From assembly GCA_903928275.1 (NCBI GenBank), contig CAIYQJ010000155.1, positions 1 to 58,601 of the forward strand: a stretch of DNA of 58,601 nt. The letters are read 5' to 3'. This document shows positions 33,450 through 41,726 of the stretch, one piece after another (position 1 is the stretch's first letter; each line of letters opens with the position of its first letter). This DNA comes from an uncultured Chloroflexota bacterium (GTDB taxonomy: Bacteria > Chloroflexota > Limnocylindria > Limnocylindrales > CSP1-4). The position numbers and the translations under genes are program-made. The notes beneath the pieces are model-generated. The model had not been told where the DNA came from and did no database searches. It worked only from the letters and a program-made list of their open reading frames with translations.

Positions 33450-33480
33450 CCGTGCGCGCGACGAGGTGTCGCGCGCACGG
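33450..33480 (+). terminator. Perfect 13-bp hairpin after the ATPase gene, enclosing a possible Nudix start
   Basis: Bases 33450-33462 and 33468-33480 pair perfectly around loop GAGGT. It starts 14 bp after the ATPase stop, as a terminator would. The candidate GTG start of the Nudix gene (33466-33468) lies in the loop and stem, so it could instead gate translation. Confidence 0.6.
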
Positions 33481-34068
33481 TCGGATCAGCGGGACGCCGA
33501 CGATCGCCTCCGCGAGACCGTGGTCTCGTCCGAGGTGCTCCACCGCGGGCGGTACCTGGAGTTCCGCATCGACACCGTGGCGCGCCCGGATGGGTCGCTG
33601 CGGAGGCGCGAGGTCGCCGGGCACCCCGGCGCGGTGGCGATCATCGCCGTGGACGGCGATGATCGCGTCCTCCTCGTCCGCCAGTTCCGCTCAGCCACGG
33701 GCCATGCGCTCCTGGAGATCCCGGCCGGGACGCTCGAGGTGGACGCGGACGGCATCGTCGAAGACCCGCTCGGCGCCGCTCGCCGCGAGCTCGAGGAGGA
33801 GACCGGACACCGGGCGGCGAGCTGGACGCCGCTGGCGCGCTTCTACTCGGCACCCGGCTTCACGAACGAGCTCATGCACCTGTACCTCGCGACGGAGACC
33901 ACGGCGGTCGGGGCCGGCGCGCTTCCGCCGGACGAGGATGAGGCGATCGAGCTCGTGCGGCTCCCGCTCGCCGACGCTGTGGCCGCCGTGGTGCGCGGGG
34001 AGATCGCCGACGCGAAGTCGATCGTCGGGATCCTCTGGATCGCCCGGGTGCGATCCGGCGGCACCTGA
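33466..34068 (+). CDS. Nudix hydrolase, ADP-ribose pyrophosphatase type
   Basis: This protein of up to 200 residues matches the ADP-ribose pyrophosphatase group of Nudix enzymes (RVLLVRQFR, LLEIPAGTL, LARFYSAPGFTNE). The Nudix box is present with REL-EEETG, but the spacing from the box Gly to its first Glu is 10 residues instead of 5 because of an extra DADGI-like insert. The start is uncertain. GTG at 33466 lies inside the 33450-33480 hairpin; GTG at 33520 (before VSSEVLHRG) gives 182 residues and fits homologues equally well. The gene is on the same strand as the ATPase and converges on the TPR gene. Confidence 0.88.
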   Translation: MSRARSDQRDADDRLRETVVSSEVLHRGRYLEFRIDTVARPDGSLRRREVAGHPGAVAIIAVDGDDRVLLVRQFRSATGHALLEIPAGTLEVDADGIVEDPLGAARRELEEETGHRAASWTPLARFYSAPGFTNELMHLYLATETTAVGAGALPPDEDEAIELVRLPLADAVAAVVRGEIADAKSIVGILWIARVRSGGT

Positions 34069-34088
34069 CCCGGGGACGGGAGCCAGGG

Positions 34089-34628
34089 TCAGGCCGACTC
34101 GCCCTCGGTGGGAGCGGCAGGGGGGCGGGCGTCGGGCGTGACGGCCGGGCCGGCGGGATCCGCCGCACCGGCCGGGCTCCCCGGTTCACCTTCGCCGACG
34201 ACGAGCGCCGTGTCCTCGCCTCCGAGCCGGCGAAGCGCGGACCCGTAGAGACGGCTCCCCGGCGCCAGGGCGACGGCGATGCGCAGGTGCGTGCGGGCCT
34301 CGTCCGGGCGCCCCAGCTGCTTCAGGCTCTGTCCGAGCGCGTAGTGGGCATAGTGCGCGGACGGATCCACCTCGAGGAGCTCCGTGAAGACCTGCCCCGC
34401 GCGAGCATGATCCCCCGCGTTGTACGAGGCCCGGCCGAGCGCCTCGAGGATGGACCCCTTGCCGGGCTCCATGCGCGCGGCACGCTCGAGCACCACCGCC
34501 GCCTGCGCGAAGTGCCGGGCGCGCATGAACTCCTGGCCGCGCCGCAGCAGGCCATACGGGCTCTCGCGGTCGTCTGCCTCGCCGAGGTCGCGGGCCGGCT
34601 CGGGGTCGGTCGGTTCGCGTCGATCCAT
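34089..34628 (-). CDS. Tetratricopeptide repeat protein
   Basis: This 179-residue protein has about three TPR units (AQAAVVLERAARMEPGKG, AGQVFTELLEVDPSAHYAHY, ARTHLRIAVALAPGS) between an acidic N terminus and a Pro/Ala-rich tail. TPR repeats mediate protein contacts, and no partner is indicated. No signal peptide is seen. The ATG at 34628 follows the pncB stop by 67 bp, so the two could be co-transcribed. Homologous-looking sequence begins about 25 residues in. Confidence 0.8.
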   Translation of the reverse strand: MDRREPTDPEPARDLGEADDRESPYGLLRRGQEFMRARHFAQAAVVLERAARMEPGKGSILEALGRASYNAGDHARAGQVFTELLEVDPSAHYAHYALGQSLKQLGRPDEARTHLRIAVALAPGSRLYGSALRRLGGEDTALVVGEGEPGSPAGAADPAGPAVTPDARPPAAPTEGESA

Positions 34629-34695
34629 GCCGGGATGGTCGCACGGAACGCGACGGGACGCCGGCGGGCACCGGCGGCAGGGAAGCGCCGCGGGG

Positions 34696-35721
34696 TCAGC
34701 CGTTCCAGGCCGAGAGGTCGACGGGCGCCAGGCGCGGGCTGGGCGTGATCCCCGGGATCCGCCCGCGCTTCGCGATCGGGCTCCCGTCGATCTCCTTGAT
34801 GTCCGCCGTGAAGTCGATGGGCGTGGCGCCGCTGATATGGCTGCCGACGGCGTAGAAGTCCGCCGGCGCGCCTCGCTCCCGGAAGGACCGGATGCGGTCC
34901 GGCGTGAGTCCGCCCGACACGACGATCCGGACGTGTCCGAAGCCCGCCTGATCGAGCCGGGCGCGAACCTCGAGGACGAGATCCGCCGTGACACGGCCGC
35001 GCTCCGAAGGCGTGTCGAGACGGACGCCGTAGAGCCGGTCGCCGAGGGCGTGCGCGACGCGGAGCGCCTCCTCGGCCTCGTCCCTGAACGTGTCGACGAG
35101 CACGATGCGGGGGACGTCGGCCGCGAGATCGCGGTCGAAGGCGATGGCGGCCTTCACGGTGTCGCCGAAGATGAGGACGAGCGAGTGCGGCATCGTCCCG
35201 GTCGGGTTGAGGCCGGCGAGTCGGGCGCCCGCCGGCGTGCTCGCCCCCACGCAGCCCCCGACGATCGCCGCGTAGTCGAGCACGTCCGTGATGTCCGGGT
35301 GGACGTGCCGCGCGCCGAAGCTGATGACCGGGGTCTCTCCCGCGGCCTCCACGCACTCGCGCGCCGCGGTGGCCCACCCCGTTGACTGGGCGAGCATCCC
35401 GAGGATGGCCGTCTCGTAGAGCCCGAACCGGCGATAGCGCGCCCGGATCCGGAGGACGATCTCCTTCGTCTCGACGAGATCGCCATCATCGAGCGACTCC
35501 ACCGAGAACTCCGCGGGGTCCACGCCATCGAGGACGTGCGCCAGGAGCGTCTTGGCCTCGCTGATCCCGCACAGGACGCCCGCGTCGCGCGGGAAGACCT
35601 CCATCGTGACGACGGGATCCATCCCCTCGCGCTCGAGGATGGCCTCGGCGCGCGCGAAGTACACGTCGGCGGAATCGCCGGCGAGGGTCTCGCGGGAAGG
35701 TCGGATGCGGACTTGATGCAT
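34696..35721 (-). CDS. pncB: Nicotinate phosphoribosyltransferase
   Basis: This 341-residue NAPRTase makes nicotinate mononucleotide from nicotinate and PRPP in the NAD salvage route. It resembles the shorter archaeal/Thermoplasma-type enzymes: GGCVGASTPAGARL, GTMPHSLVL, LVDTFRDEAEEALR, RLDTPSERG and IVVSGGLTPDRI. The ATG at 35721 has no ribosome binding site; TACACT lies 9 nt upstream. The length is typical of this subgroup and shorter than E. coli PncB. Confidence 0.9.
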   Translation of the reverse strand: MHQVRIRPSRETLAGDSADVYFARAEAILEREGMDPVVTMEVFPRDAGVLCGISEAKTLLAHVLDGVDPAEFSVESLDDGDLVETKEIVLRIRARYRRFGLYETAILGMLAQSTGWATAARECVEAAGETPVISFGARHVHPDITDVLDYAAIVGGCVGASTPAGARLAGLNPTGTMPHSLVLIFGDTVKAAIAFDRDLAADVPRIVLVDTFRDEAEEALRVAHALGDRLYGVRLDTPSERGRVTADLVLEVRARLDQAGFGHVRIVVSGGLTPDRIRSFRERGAPADFYAVGSHISGATPIDFTADIKEIDGSPIAKRGRIPGITPSPRLAPVDLSAWNG

Positions 35722-35730
35722 CGGGGGCCG

Positions 35731-35736
35731 AGTGTA
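35731..35736 (-). promoter_or_regulatory. -10 hexamer TACACT, pncB
   Basis: Reads TACACT on the minus strand, 9 nt before the ATG at 35721. It fits a leaderless or nearly leaderless message. Confidence 0.45.
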
Positions 35737-35753
35737 CCCCAGCGCCCGCGGCT

Positions 35754-36284
35754 TCAGCGACGCTCCGGCGCGAGCGGCGCGAGCCGCTCCGCGAACCGGG
35801 AGAAGAGCGACAGGTTGCGGCTCACTCGATCGCCCGCCGCTGGGATGCGCCCGCCGACCCAGATCCAGCCCGCCGACTCCTCGAGTAGCAGGTCGCAGAT
35901 CGCGAGGGTGCGCGCCAGCCCGAACCCGAGCTCTTCGCGGTCGAGGATGGCCAGCGGGACCTCGGCCGTGAGGATCGGTCGATCGTCGGACGCGAGCGCG
36001 AACTTCGCGAACGGGATCTCGTCGTTCCAGCGCAGCAGCTTCCGGTACGACCTGATCCGCGAGTCACCGATCGGCGGGGCGTAGTGGACCCAGACCACGA
36101 CGCCGGTGTCGGGCTCGAGGATGATCGTGACCTTCACGTCGAACCGCCGCAGGCCGTCGAGGACGACGTCCCACGCGGCAGCCCCGTCGCGCTCGTGGCG
36201 AGCGGGAGGGTCGATCCCGAGCTCCCGAAGCCAGCCTTCGACGAAGTCCGGGACGGGCGCCGCCCGGGGAGGGGCGACCGGCAC
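35754..36284 (-). CDS. YbjN-like (type III chaperone fold) protein
   Basis: This 176-residue protein looks like the YbjN/CesT-type alpha-beta fold: VEGWLRELG at the start, beta-rich VKVTIILEPDTGVVVWVHY, then RSYRKLLRWNDEIPFAKFAL and a long helix. Such proteins are small regulators or chaperones of unclear target. The start is a GTG at 36284, 3 bp after the glgC stop, so it is translated from the glgC message. The family call rests on pattern and not on a unique motif. Confidence 0.6.
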   Translation of the reverse strand: MPVAPPRAAPVPDFVEGWLRELGIDPPARHERDGAAAWDVVLDGLRRFDVKVTIILEPDTGVVVWVHYAPPIGDSRIRSYRKLLRWNDEIPFAKFALASDDRPILTAEVPLAILDREELGFGLARTLAICDLLLEESAGWIWVGGRIPAAGDRVSRNLSLFSRFAERLAPLAPERR

Positions 36285-36287
36285 GCG

Positions 36288-37706
36288 TCAGCCGCGATCG
36301 GGCCGGGGGGTCGCGGCCTTGCCGCGGCGCGGCGGGTCGGCTGCCGGCACGCCCGGACCTTCGATCTCCCGCTCCTCCTCGACCGCGGCCTCCAGAGCGT
36401 CCGTCGCCTCGCGCTCGACGAGGCGGGCGGCCTGTCGGCGTGCCGGCCGCGATTCCTGGCGCGTGACCGTCTCGCCCGACGGGACGATGCGCGAGGGGAA
36501 GTCGACGGCGCGGACCCCCGGGTCGACGCGGACGTTGCGCCCGATCCGCGCGCTCCGCGGCACGGCCGCCCGCTTGCCGATGACGGAGATCCCGGAGATG
36601 AGCGCGCCGGGCTCCAGCTTGTTCGGCGGGGCCGGGATGGGCCCGTCGCCGACGATCGCCCCCGCACCGACCACGACTTCCTTGTCGAGGATCGCCTGGT
36701 CGACGATCGCCCCGGTGCGGACCACCGCGTCGAACATGACGATCGAGTCGCGGACGACCGCGCCCGATTCCACGCGGACGCCCGGCGAGAGCACCGAGTT
36801 CACGACGGTCCCGTCCACCACGCAGCCGTGCGAGATGAGGCTCCGGACGACCATCGCCGTCCGCCCGATCTTCGCCGGAGCGCGCTCCTCCGACCGCGTG
36901 TGGATGAGCCACTCGCGGTCGTACATGTCGAGGGCCGGGGCCTCCTCGAGGAGGTCGAGGTTCGTCCGCCAGTAGCTCTGGATCGTCCCCACGTCCTGCC
37001 AGTAGCCATCGAAGCGGTAGGCGAATACGCGACCGCCGCCCTTGATCATGGCGGGGATCACGTCGCCACCGAAGTCGGGCCGCCCCTCGGACAGCCACTC
37101 GCGAAGGGCGCGCTTCGAGAAGACGTAGATCCCCATGCTCGCGAGGTCGCTCTTGGGTTCCTTCGGCTTCTCCTGGAACTCGGTGACCCTGCCGTGCTCG
37201 TCCATCGCGAGGATCCCCATGCGGGGAGCCTCGGCCATCGGCACGCGGCGGACGGCGATCGTCACATCCGCGCGACGGCGGCGGTGCAGGTTCACGAACG
37301 GCTGGTAGTCCATCTTGTAGACGTGGTCGCCGGCGAGGACGAGCACGCAGTCGCCGCGCGCCTGCTCGATCGCTGCCATGTTCTGGAAGACCGCGTCGGC
37401 CGTGCCCCGGTACCAGATCGCGATCCGCCCCTGGGCGATGTACGGCTGGAGGAGTCGGACCCCGCCGGTGGTCCGGTCGAGGTCCCACGGGCGGCCCATG
37501 CCGATGTGGTCGTTGAGCGAGCGCGGGTTGTACTGCGTGAGGACCACGACGTTGTCGCCGCCCGAGTTCACGACGTTGCTCAGCGCGAAGTCGATGATCC
37601 GGTACTTGCCGGCGAACGGGACAGCCGGCTTCGCCCGCTGCGACGAGAGGATCGACAGCCGGGCTCCCTCACCGCCCGCGAGGATGACGCTCAGGGTGCG
37701 CTTCAA
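36288..37706 (-). CDS. glgC: Glucose-1-phosphate adenylyltransferase
   Basis: This 472-residue enzyme makes ADP-glucose for glycogen synthesis. N-terminal nucleotide motif ILAGGEGARLSILSSQRAKP, then AIWYRGTADAVFQN, VLAGDHVYKMDY, FQEKPKEP and GYWQDVGT are all characteristic. A left-handed beta-helix with hexapeptide repeats follows. The last 55 or so residues are a charged tail beyond the usual length. The start is a TTG at 37706 with GGAGGA 7 nt upstream. An extended -10 (TGCTAGCAT) lies near 37775. It leads a two-gene unit with the YbjN-like gene. Confidence 0.93.
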   Translation of the reverse strand: MKRTLSVILAGGEGARLSILSSQRAKPAVPFAGKYRIIDFALSNVVNSGGDNVVVLTQYNPRSLNDHIGMGRPWDLDRTTGGVRLLQPYIAQGRIAIWYRGTADAVFQNMAAIEQARGDCVLVLAGDHVYKMDYQPFVNLHRRRRADVTIAVRRVPMAEAPRMGILAMDEHGRVTEFQEKPKEPKSDLASMGIYVFSKRALREWLSEGRPDFGGDVIPAMIKGGGRVFAYRFDGYWQDVGTIQSYWRTNLDLLEEAPALDMYDREWLIHTRSEERAPAKIGRTAMVVRSLISHGCVVDGTVVNSVLSPGVRVESGAVVRDSIVMFDAVVRTGAIVDQAILDKEVVVGAGAIVGDGPIPAPPNKLEPGALISGISVIGKRAAVPRSARIGRNVRVDPGVRAVDFPSRIVPSGETVTRQESRPARRQAARLVEREATDALEAAVEEEREIEGPGVPAADPPRRGKAATPRPDRG

Positions 37707-37769
37707 GCCGGGCTCCTCCGCGCTCGTGTCTCGTCACCGGTCGTCGGTCCGCCCGACTCTCCTCCGGAC

Positions 37770-37780
37770 CTCGATGCTAG
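37770..37780 (-). promoter_or_regulatory. Extended -10 TGCTAGCAT for glgC
   Basis: On the minus strand TGCTAGCAT (TG, one base, then hexamer TAGCAT) lies about 65 nt before the TTG start. The spacer and GGAGGA make a conventional leader. No clear -35 is seen. Confidence 0.45.
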
Positions 37781-37817
37781 CACGCGCGACCTCCGCTTCC
37801 GCGGACGGACCGACGTG

Positions 37818-39149
37818 TCACAGGAAGAGTCGAGGGTTCCGGAACGACTGGCCCAGCTCGACCATCCAGTGCAGGTGCGGGCCGGTGGTCCGGCCGGTCA
37901 TGCCCTCGTAGCCGATCACCTGCCCCTGCGCCACCTTCTGCCCCGCGTGCACCGGCGGGCCCGGCTCCAGGTGGGCGTACCACGTCTGCAGCGCGGTGGA
38001 ATGGGCGATGATCACGATGACCGCCTTGGGGTAGGGGTCGTACGGGTTGTAGCCGGCGAAGACGACCACGCCGTCGCCGGCTGCCCGGATCGGCGCGCCC
38101 ATCCCGGTGGCGATGTCGATCCCGTTGTGGTAGTGCGCGCAGTTGCCGAGCGGCGGCTCCGCCTCGACGCCGGTGCACCCGAACTCCTGCGTGATGACCC
38201 CCGACAGGGGCCATGCGAGCGACCCGTTGTACTGCGATGGGATGTTCCCGCCGAGCTGCTGGGACGCGATGATCTGGGCGATCTTGTCCTTCAGGGCGTT
38301 CTCGGCGGCGATCTCGCGGTTCATCGCCGCCTTGAGCTGCGACGAGGTGAGGTTCGCGCGCCTGAAGTTGCCCTGCTGGATGCCGAGCTGGCGGCTGGTC
38401 TCGGCCTCCAGCTTCTTCAGCTTGTCGCGGGAAGCCTTGAGCGTCGCCAGGTTCGCGACGACCGCGAGCTTCTCGGCGCGGGTTTCGAGGCGCAGCTCGT
38501 CGGCCGTGGAGCGCGCCTGCTCCGCCGACTGCTGCGAGATCTGGAGGAGCTGGCGTTCGCGGTCGATCTGGGTCGCGAGGGCCTGGTCCTGCGCGGAGAT
38601 GTCGAGGTAGGAGGAGACGTCCGAGATGATGTCCGTGAACGACTGCGCGGAGAGGACCGTCTCGAGGACCGACGTGCGGCTCGTGACGTAGGCGGCTCGC
38701 AGCCGCGTGGCGAGCAGGGCCTTCCGGATGGTGAGGAGGCGCGTCTGCTGTTCGATGTCCGCCTGGAGCCCGGCGACCTGGACGTCCCAGTCCTTGACCT
38801 GCCTCGTCAACGCCTGGAGGCGGTCGCGCGACTGGTTCACGAGGGTCGTCGTGGTCGCGACACTCTTCCGGACGTCGGCGAGGTTCGCGTTCACGCCGTC
38901 GAGCTTCGCGGCCGTGGCGGCGATGTTCGTCTGCAGCCCGGCCTGGAGGACGCGCAGGTGGGCGATCTGCGCCTTCTGGGCCTCGATCTTCGCCTGGATC
39001 GCCTTCTGCTTCGCGTAGGCATCCGCGAGGGGGTCGCCGGCGCTCACCGGCGCGACGAACATGCCCGCGAGGAGCGCGACGAGGCAAGCCACGACGACGA
39101 GACGTGCCCGTCGTGCCGCGAGCCCGCGCCCGATGTGCGGGCGCCTCAC
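37818..39149 (-). CDS. Secreted M23 peptidase with coiled coil (EnvC/NlpD-like)
   Basis: This 443-residue envelope protein has a signal peptide (LVVVACLVALLAGMFVAPVSA) and two long coiled-coil stretches (about residues 40-300, many Gln/Ala/Leu heptads). A C-terminal M23 domain has HYHNGIDIATG and GPHLHWMVE carrying the zinc ligands HxxxD and HxH. It should act on peptidoglycan or regulate amidases in division. The start is taken as GTG at 39149. A GTG at 39299 is in frame but adds 50 residues that look unlike a signal peptide. Confidence 0.88.
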   Translation of the reverse strand: MRRPHIGRGLAARRARLVVVACLVALLAGMFVAPVSAGDPLADAYAKQKAIQAKIEAQKAQIAHLRVLQAGLQTNIAATAAKLDGVNANLADVRKSVATTTTLVNQSRDRLQALTRQVKDWDVQVAGLQADIEQQTRLLTIRKALLATRLRAAYVTSRTSVLETVLSAQSFTDIISDVSSYLDISAQDQALATQIDRERQLLQISQQSAEQARSTADELRLETRAEKLAVVANLATLKASRDKLKKLEAETSRQLGIQQGNFRRANLTSSQLKAAMNREIAAENALKDKIAQIIASQQLGGNIPSQYNGSLAWPLSGVITQEFGCTGVEAEPPLGNCAHYHNGIDIATGMGAPIRAAGDGVVVFAGYNPYDPYPKAVIVIIAHSTALQTWYAHLEPGPPVHAGQKVAQGQVIGYEGMTGRTTGPHLHWMVELGQSFRNPRLFL

Positions 39150-39338
39150 CTTCCGTATGCCTGGGGCGACGTCATCCTGCGAACGAGACTCCTCTGCCGC
39201 GCTGCCACAGCGCGGTGGGCTCCACGCTCGCCGGCGCTGCTCGTCCGTGGCTGGGCACGACCTGGACGACTCCGGCTCGTCCCACTCTACCACCGCCACC
39301 CGCGATGCCCGTCCGTGGGCCTCGCCGGCCGCGCGGCA

Positions 39339-39971
39339 TCACAGCCGGACCAGGACGCCCCACATGGCGCCGATGATGAGGAACGGCCCGAACGGGACGT
39401 AGCTCTTCAGGGTGATGCGGCGCGCGGCGAGCAGCGCCACGAGGACGACGCCGGCGAGGAGGACGCCGGCGAACAGGCCGAGGATCGTGCGGGCCAGGCC
39501 CTCCAGGAGCCCCACGCTCACGAGGAGCTTCACGTCACCGAGGCCGAGCGCCCCCGCCCCGAACGGGACCGACAGGAGGAAGAGGCCGAGGGGCACGACG
39601 ATCGCCGCGACCACCGCGAGCAGCTCCTCGCCCCGCACGAGCGGGTTCAGCCCCAGGATCATGAGCGCGGCGGCGATCGGGATGAGCGGGAGCGTGATGA
39701 GGTCCGGGAGGAGGCGCTGGTCGAGGTCCGTCGCGAGCAGCAGGACGAGGACGGCGAACCAGGTCCCGAACAGGAGGAGCGTGCCCGTCTCGGCGACGCG
39801 CGCGCCGAGCATGCCCATCGCGACGCAGCCCACGAGCACCGCGACGGCCGTCCGCCAGCCCGGCGAGCGTCGCGACCCGTCGTCGTGCGCCGGCCAGCGT
39901 ACGGCGATCCGATCGGCGACGAGCCCCCACGCGCCGCCGCCGATCGCGAGCACGATCACGACCGCGGCCAC
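39339..39971 (-). CDS. Type IV prepilin peptidase (A24 family)
   Basis: This 210-residue membrane protein has about six hydrophobic segments. The two catalytic aspartates are in LATDLDQRLLPD and LGLGDVKLL. It lacks the N-terminal methylase domain with CxxC motifs found in longer PilD proteins, so it may cleave prepilins without methylating them or be of the archaeal/TadV type. The start is a GTG at 39971 with GTGAGG upstream. No pilin gene is in the window. It lies between the leucyl aminopeptidase and M23 genes. Confidence 0.85.
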   Translation of the reverse strand: MAAVVIVLAIGGGAWGLVADRIAVRWPAHDDGSRRSPGWRTAVAVLVGCVAMGMLGARVAETGTLLLFGTWFAVLVLLLATDLDQRLLPDLITLPLIPIAAALMILGLNPLVRGEELLAVVAAIVVPLGLFLLSVPFGAGALGLGDVKLLVSVGLLEGLARTILGLFAGVLLAGVVLVALLAARRITLKSYVPFGPFLIIGAMWGVLVRL

Positions 39972-40058
39972 GGCCTCACCCGGTCTCCCGCCGATGGCCC
40001 GGACGCGCCCGGTCCATCCGCTCGAAGGTCGGCGTCGCGGCAGCCGGCGCCGCGGACG

Positions 40059-41573
40059 TCAGCGCGCACCTGCAAGCGCGAGCTCGACGAGGGTGGCGTG
40101 CGTGGTACCCGTGGCGCCGCGCGAGGCCCACGGACGGGCCTTCCGGAAGTACGCGGTCCCGCCGATGTCCATGTGCACCCACGGGCGGGTGACGAACTCG
40201 CGGATGAACAGGCCGCTCTTCACGAGGCCGCCATCGGACGAGCTGGAGTTCGTCAGGTCGGCGTACCAGCTGTCCATGTCGGCTCGATATTCGTCCACCA
40301 GCGGCACCTGCCAGAAGGCTTCGCCGGCGCGGGCGGCGGCGGCCATCACGTCGTCGAACCAGGGCTGGGGTGTCCCGAACGCGCCGGTGACGAGCTCGCC
40401 GAACGCCCGCGCCACCGCCCCGGTGAGCGTGGCCACGTCCACGAGGTGCGTCGCACCGAGCTGCTCGGCGTACGTGAGGGCGTCGCCGAGGATGAGGCGG
40501 CCCTCGGCGTCCGTGTTGATGATGTCGACCGTCTTCCCGTTGAGGGCGCGCACGACGTCGCCGGGCCGGGCCGAGTGCGGGCCGGGCATGTTCTCGACCG
40601 CCGGCGCGACCGCGAGCAACGGCGTGCCCGGCGCGAGTCGCGCCAGTGTCGCGATCGCCGCGATCACCGTGCACGCGCCGGTCTTGTCCATCTTCATCTC
40701 TTCCATCCGGTCGGCGGACTTGATGCTGATGCCGCCGGAATCGAAGCACACGCCCTTGCCGACGAGCGCGAGCAGCCGGCCCCGGGCGTCGGTGGCGCCC
40801 TCCGGGCCGGAGCGGAGCACGATCATCTGGGGCGGGTTGTCGCTCCCCTGCCCCACCGCGAGGAACATCCCCATGCCCATCTCGGCCGCGCGGTCCGGGC
40901 CCACGACATCGATCGAGAGGCCGTGCTCCTCCGCGATCGCGCGCGCCTCGTCCGCGAGGACCCGCGGCGTCACGTCGTTCGCCGACCGATTCGCGAGCCG
41001 CCGCGCGAGGTTGGCCCCCTCGCCCATCACCTGCCCACGCTCGGCGCCGGCCGCGACCGAGACGGCGTCGGCGCCGGGCGCGATCAGGACGAGCTCGTCC
41101 AGGACGGGCAGCGCGGACTCCACGGCGTCGCGGTAGATGGTCGACGGGTCGAAGCCGCCCTCGACGACGCCGCGCGCGATGAGCTCTGCTGCGGCGGAAG
41201 CGCCCCCGTCGAGGAGGACGGCCAGGTCTCCGAGGGAGACCGCGAGCGTGTGGACCGCGCGGCCCTCCAGGCGACGCTCGATCGCGGCACCGATGCGCAC
41301 CACGGCCCGCCGGTCGATCGTCGCGGCCTCTCCGGCGCCGATCGCGAGGACGCGACCCGCGGGCAGGTCCCCGTTGGCCACGAGGGCGGTGGCGAACGGC
41401 TTCGATCGGACCTCGCCGAAGGCGTGCTGCGCGCGGAGCTCGCCGCCGGTGCGACGGTCGAGCTCGCCGAGCGTGCCGTCCCAGGCGGGCTCGCCGACGA
41501 TCGGGACCGCGAGGAGGTCTGCGGGGACGTCCCACGGCTGGTCGGTGACGACGCGGATGTGCATCGGGTCCAT
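40059..41573 (-). CDS. pepA: Leucyl aminopeptidase (M17)
   Basis: This 504-residue M17 aminopeptidase removes N-terminal residues from peptides in the cytoplasm. The metal-binding signature NTDAEGRLILGDAL and the upstream GKGVCFDSGGISIK (active-site Lys and Asp) are intact, along with DKTGACTV and ENMPGPHSARPGD. The ATG at 41573 is followed by another at 41564 and preceded by GGAGGAC. The lower-conserved N-terminal domain is typical of the family. A TACAGT hexamer near 41730 may be its promoter, since the stop of the preceding gene lies there. Confidence 0.94.
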   Translation of the reverse strand: MDPMHIRVVTDQPWDVPADLLAVPIVGEPAWDGTLGELDRRTGGELRAQHAFGEVRSKPFATALVANGDLPAGRVLAIGAGEAATIDRRAVVRIGAAIERRLEGRAVHTLAVSLGDLAVLLDGGASAAAELIARGVVEGGFDPSTIYRDAVESALPVLDELVLIAPGADAVSVAAGAERGQVMGEGANLARRLANRSANDVTPRVLADEARAIAEEHGLSIDVVGPDRAAEMGMGMFLAVGQGSDNPPQMIVLRSGPEGATDARGRLLALVGKGVCFDSGGISIKSADRMEEMKMDKTGACTVIAAIATLARLAPGTPLLAVAPAVENMPGPHSARPGDVVRALNGKTVDIINTDAEGRLILGDALTYAEQLGATHLVDVATLTGAVARAFGELVTGAFGTPQPWFDDVMAAAARAGEAFWQVPLVDEYRADMDSWYADLTNSSSSDGGLVKSGLFIREFVTRPWVHMDIGGTAYFRKARPWASRGATGTTHATLVELALAGAR

Positions 41574-41726
41574 GTCCTCCGGATCGGTCGGCGGCCGGCC
41601 GGGCCGATCGCGCTGCAGTCTCGCCGGCGCGACGGGAGGATCCGTGCGTCGTTCACGCCCGCGATCGGCCGCGACCGCACTTGCGTGGGACGCCGCGCTC
41701 GACGCGGCGACGATGGCGGCGTCCCC

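Noticed and set aside
39150..39299. GTG at 39299 as start of the M23 peptidase
   Set aside because: It would put 50 charged residues before the signal peptide. The GTG at 39149 gives a normal signal peptide. Not fully excluded.
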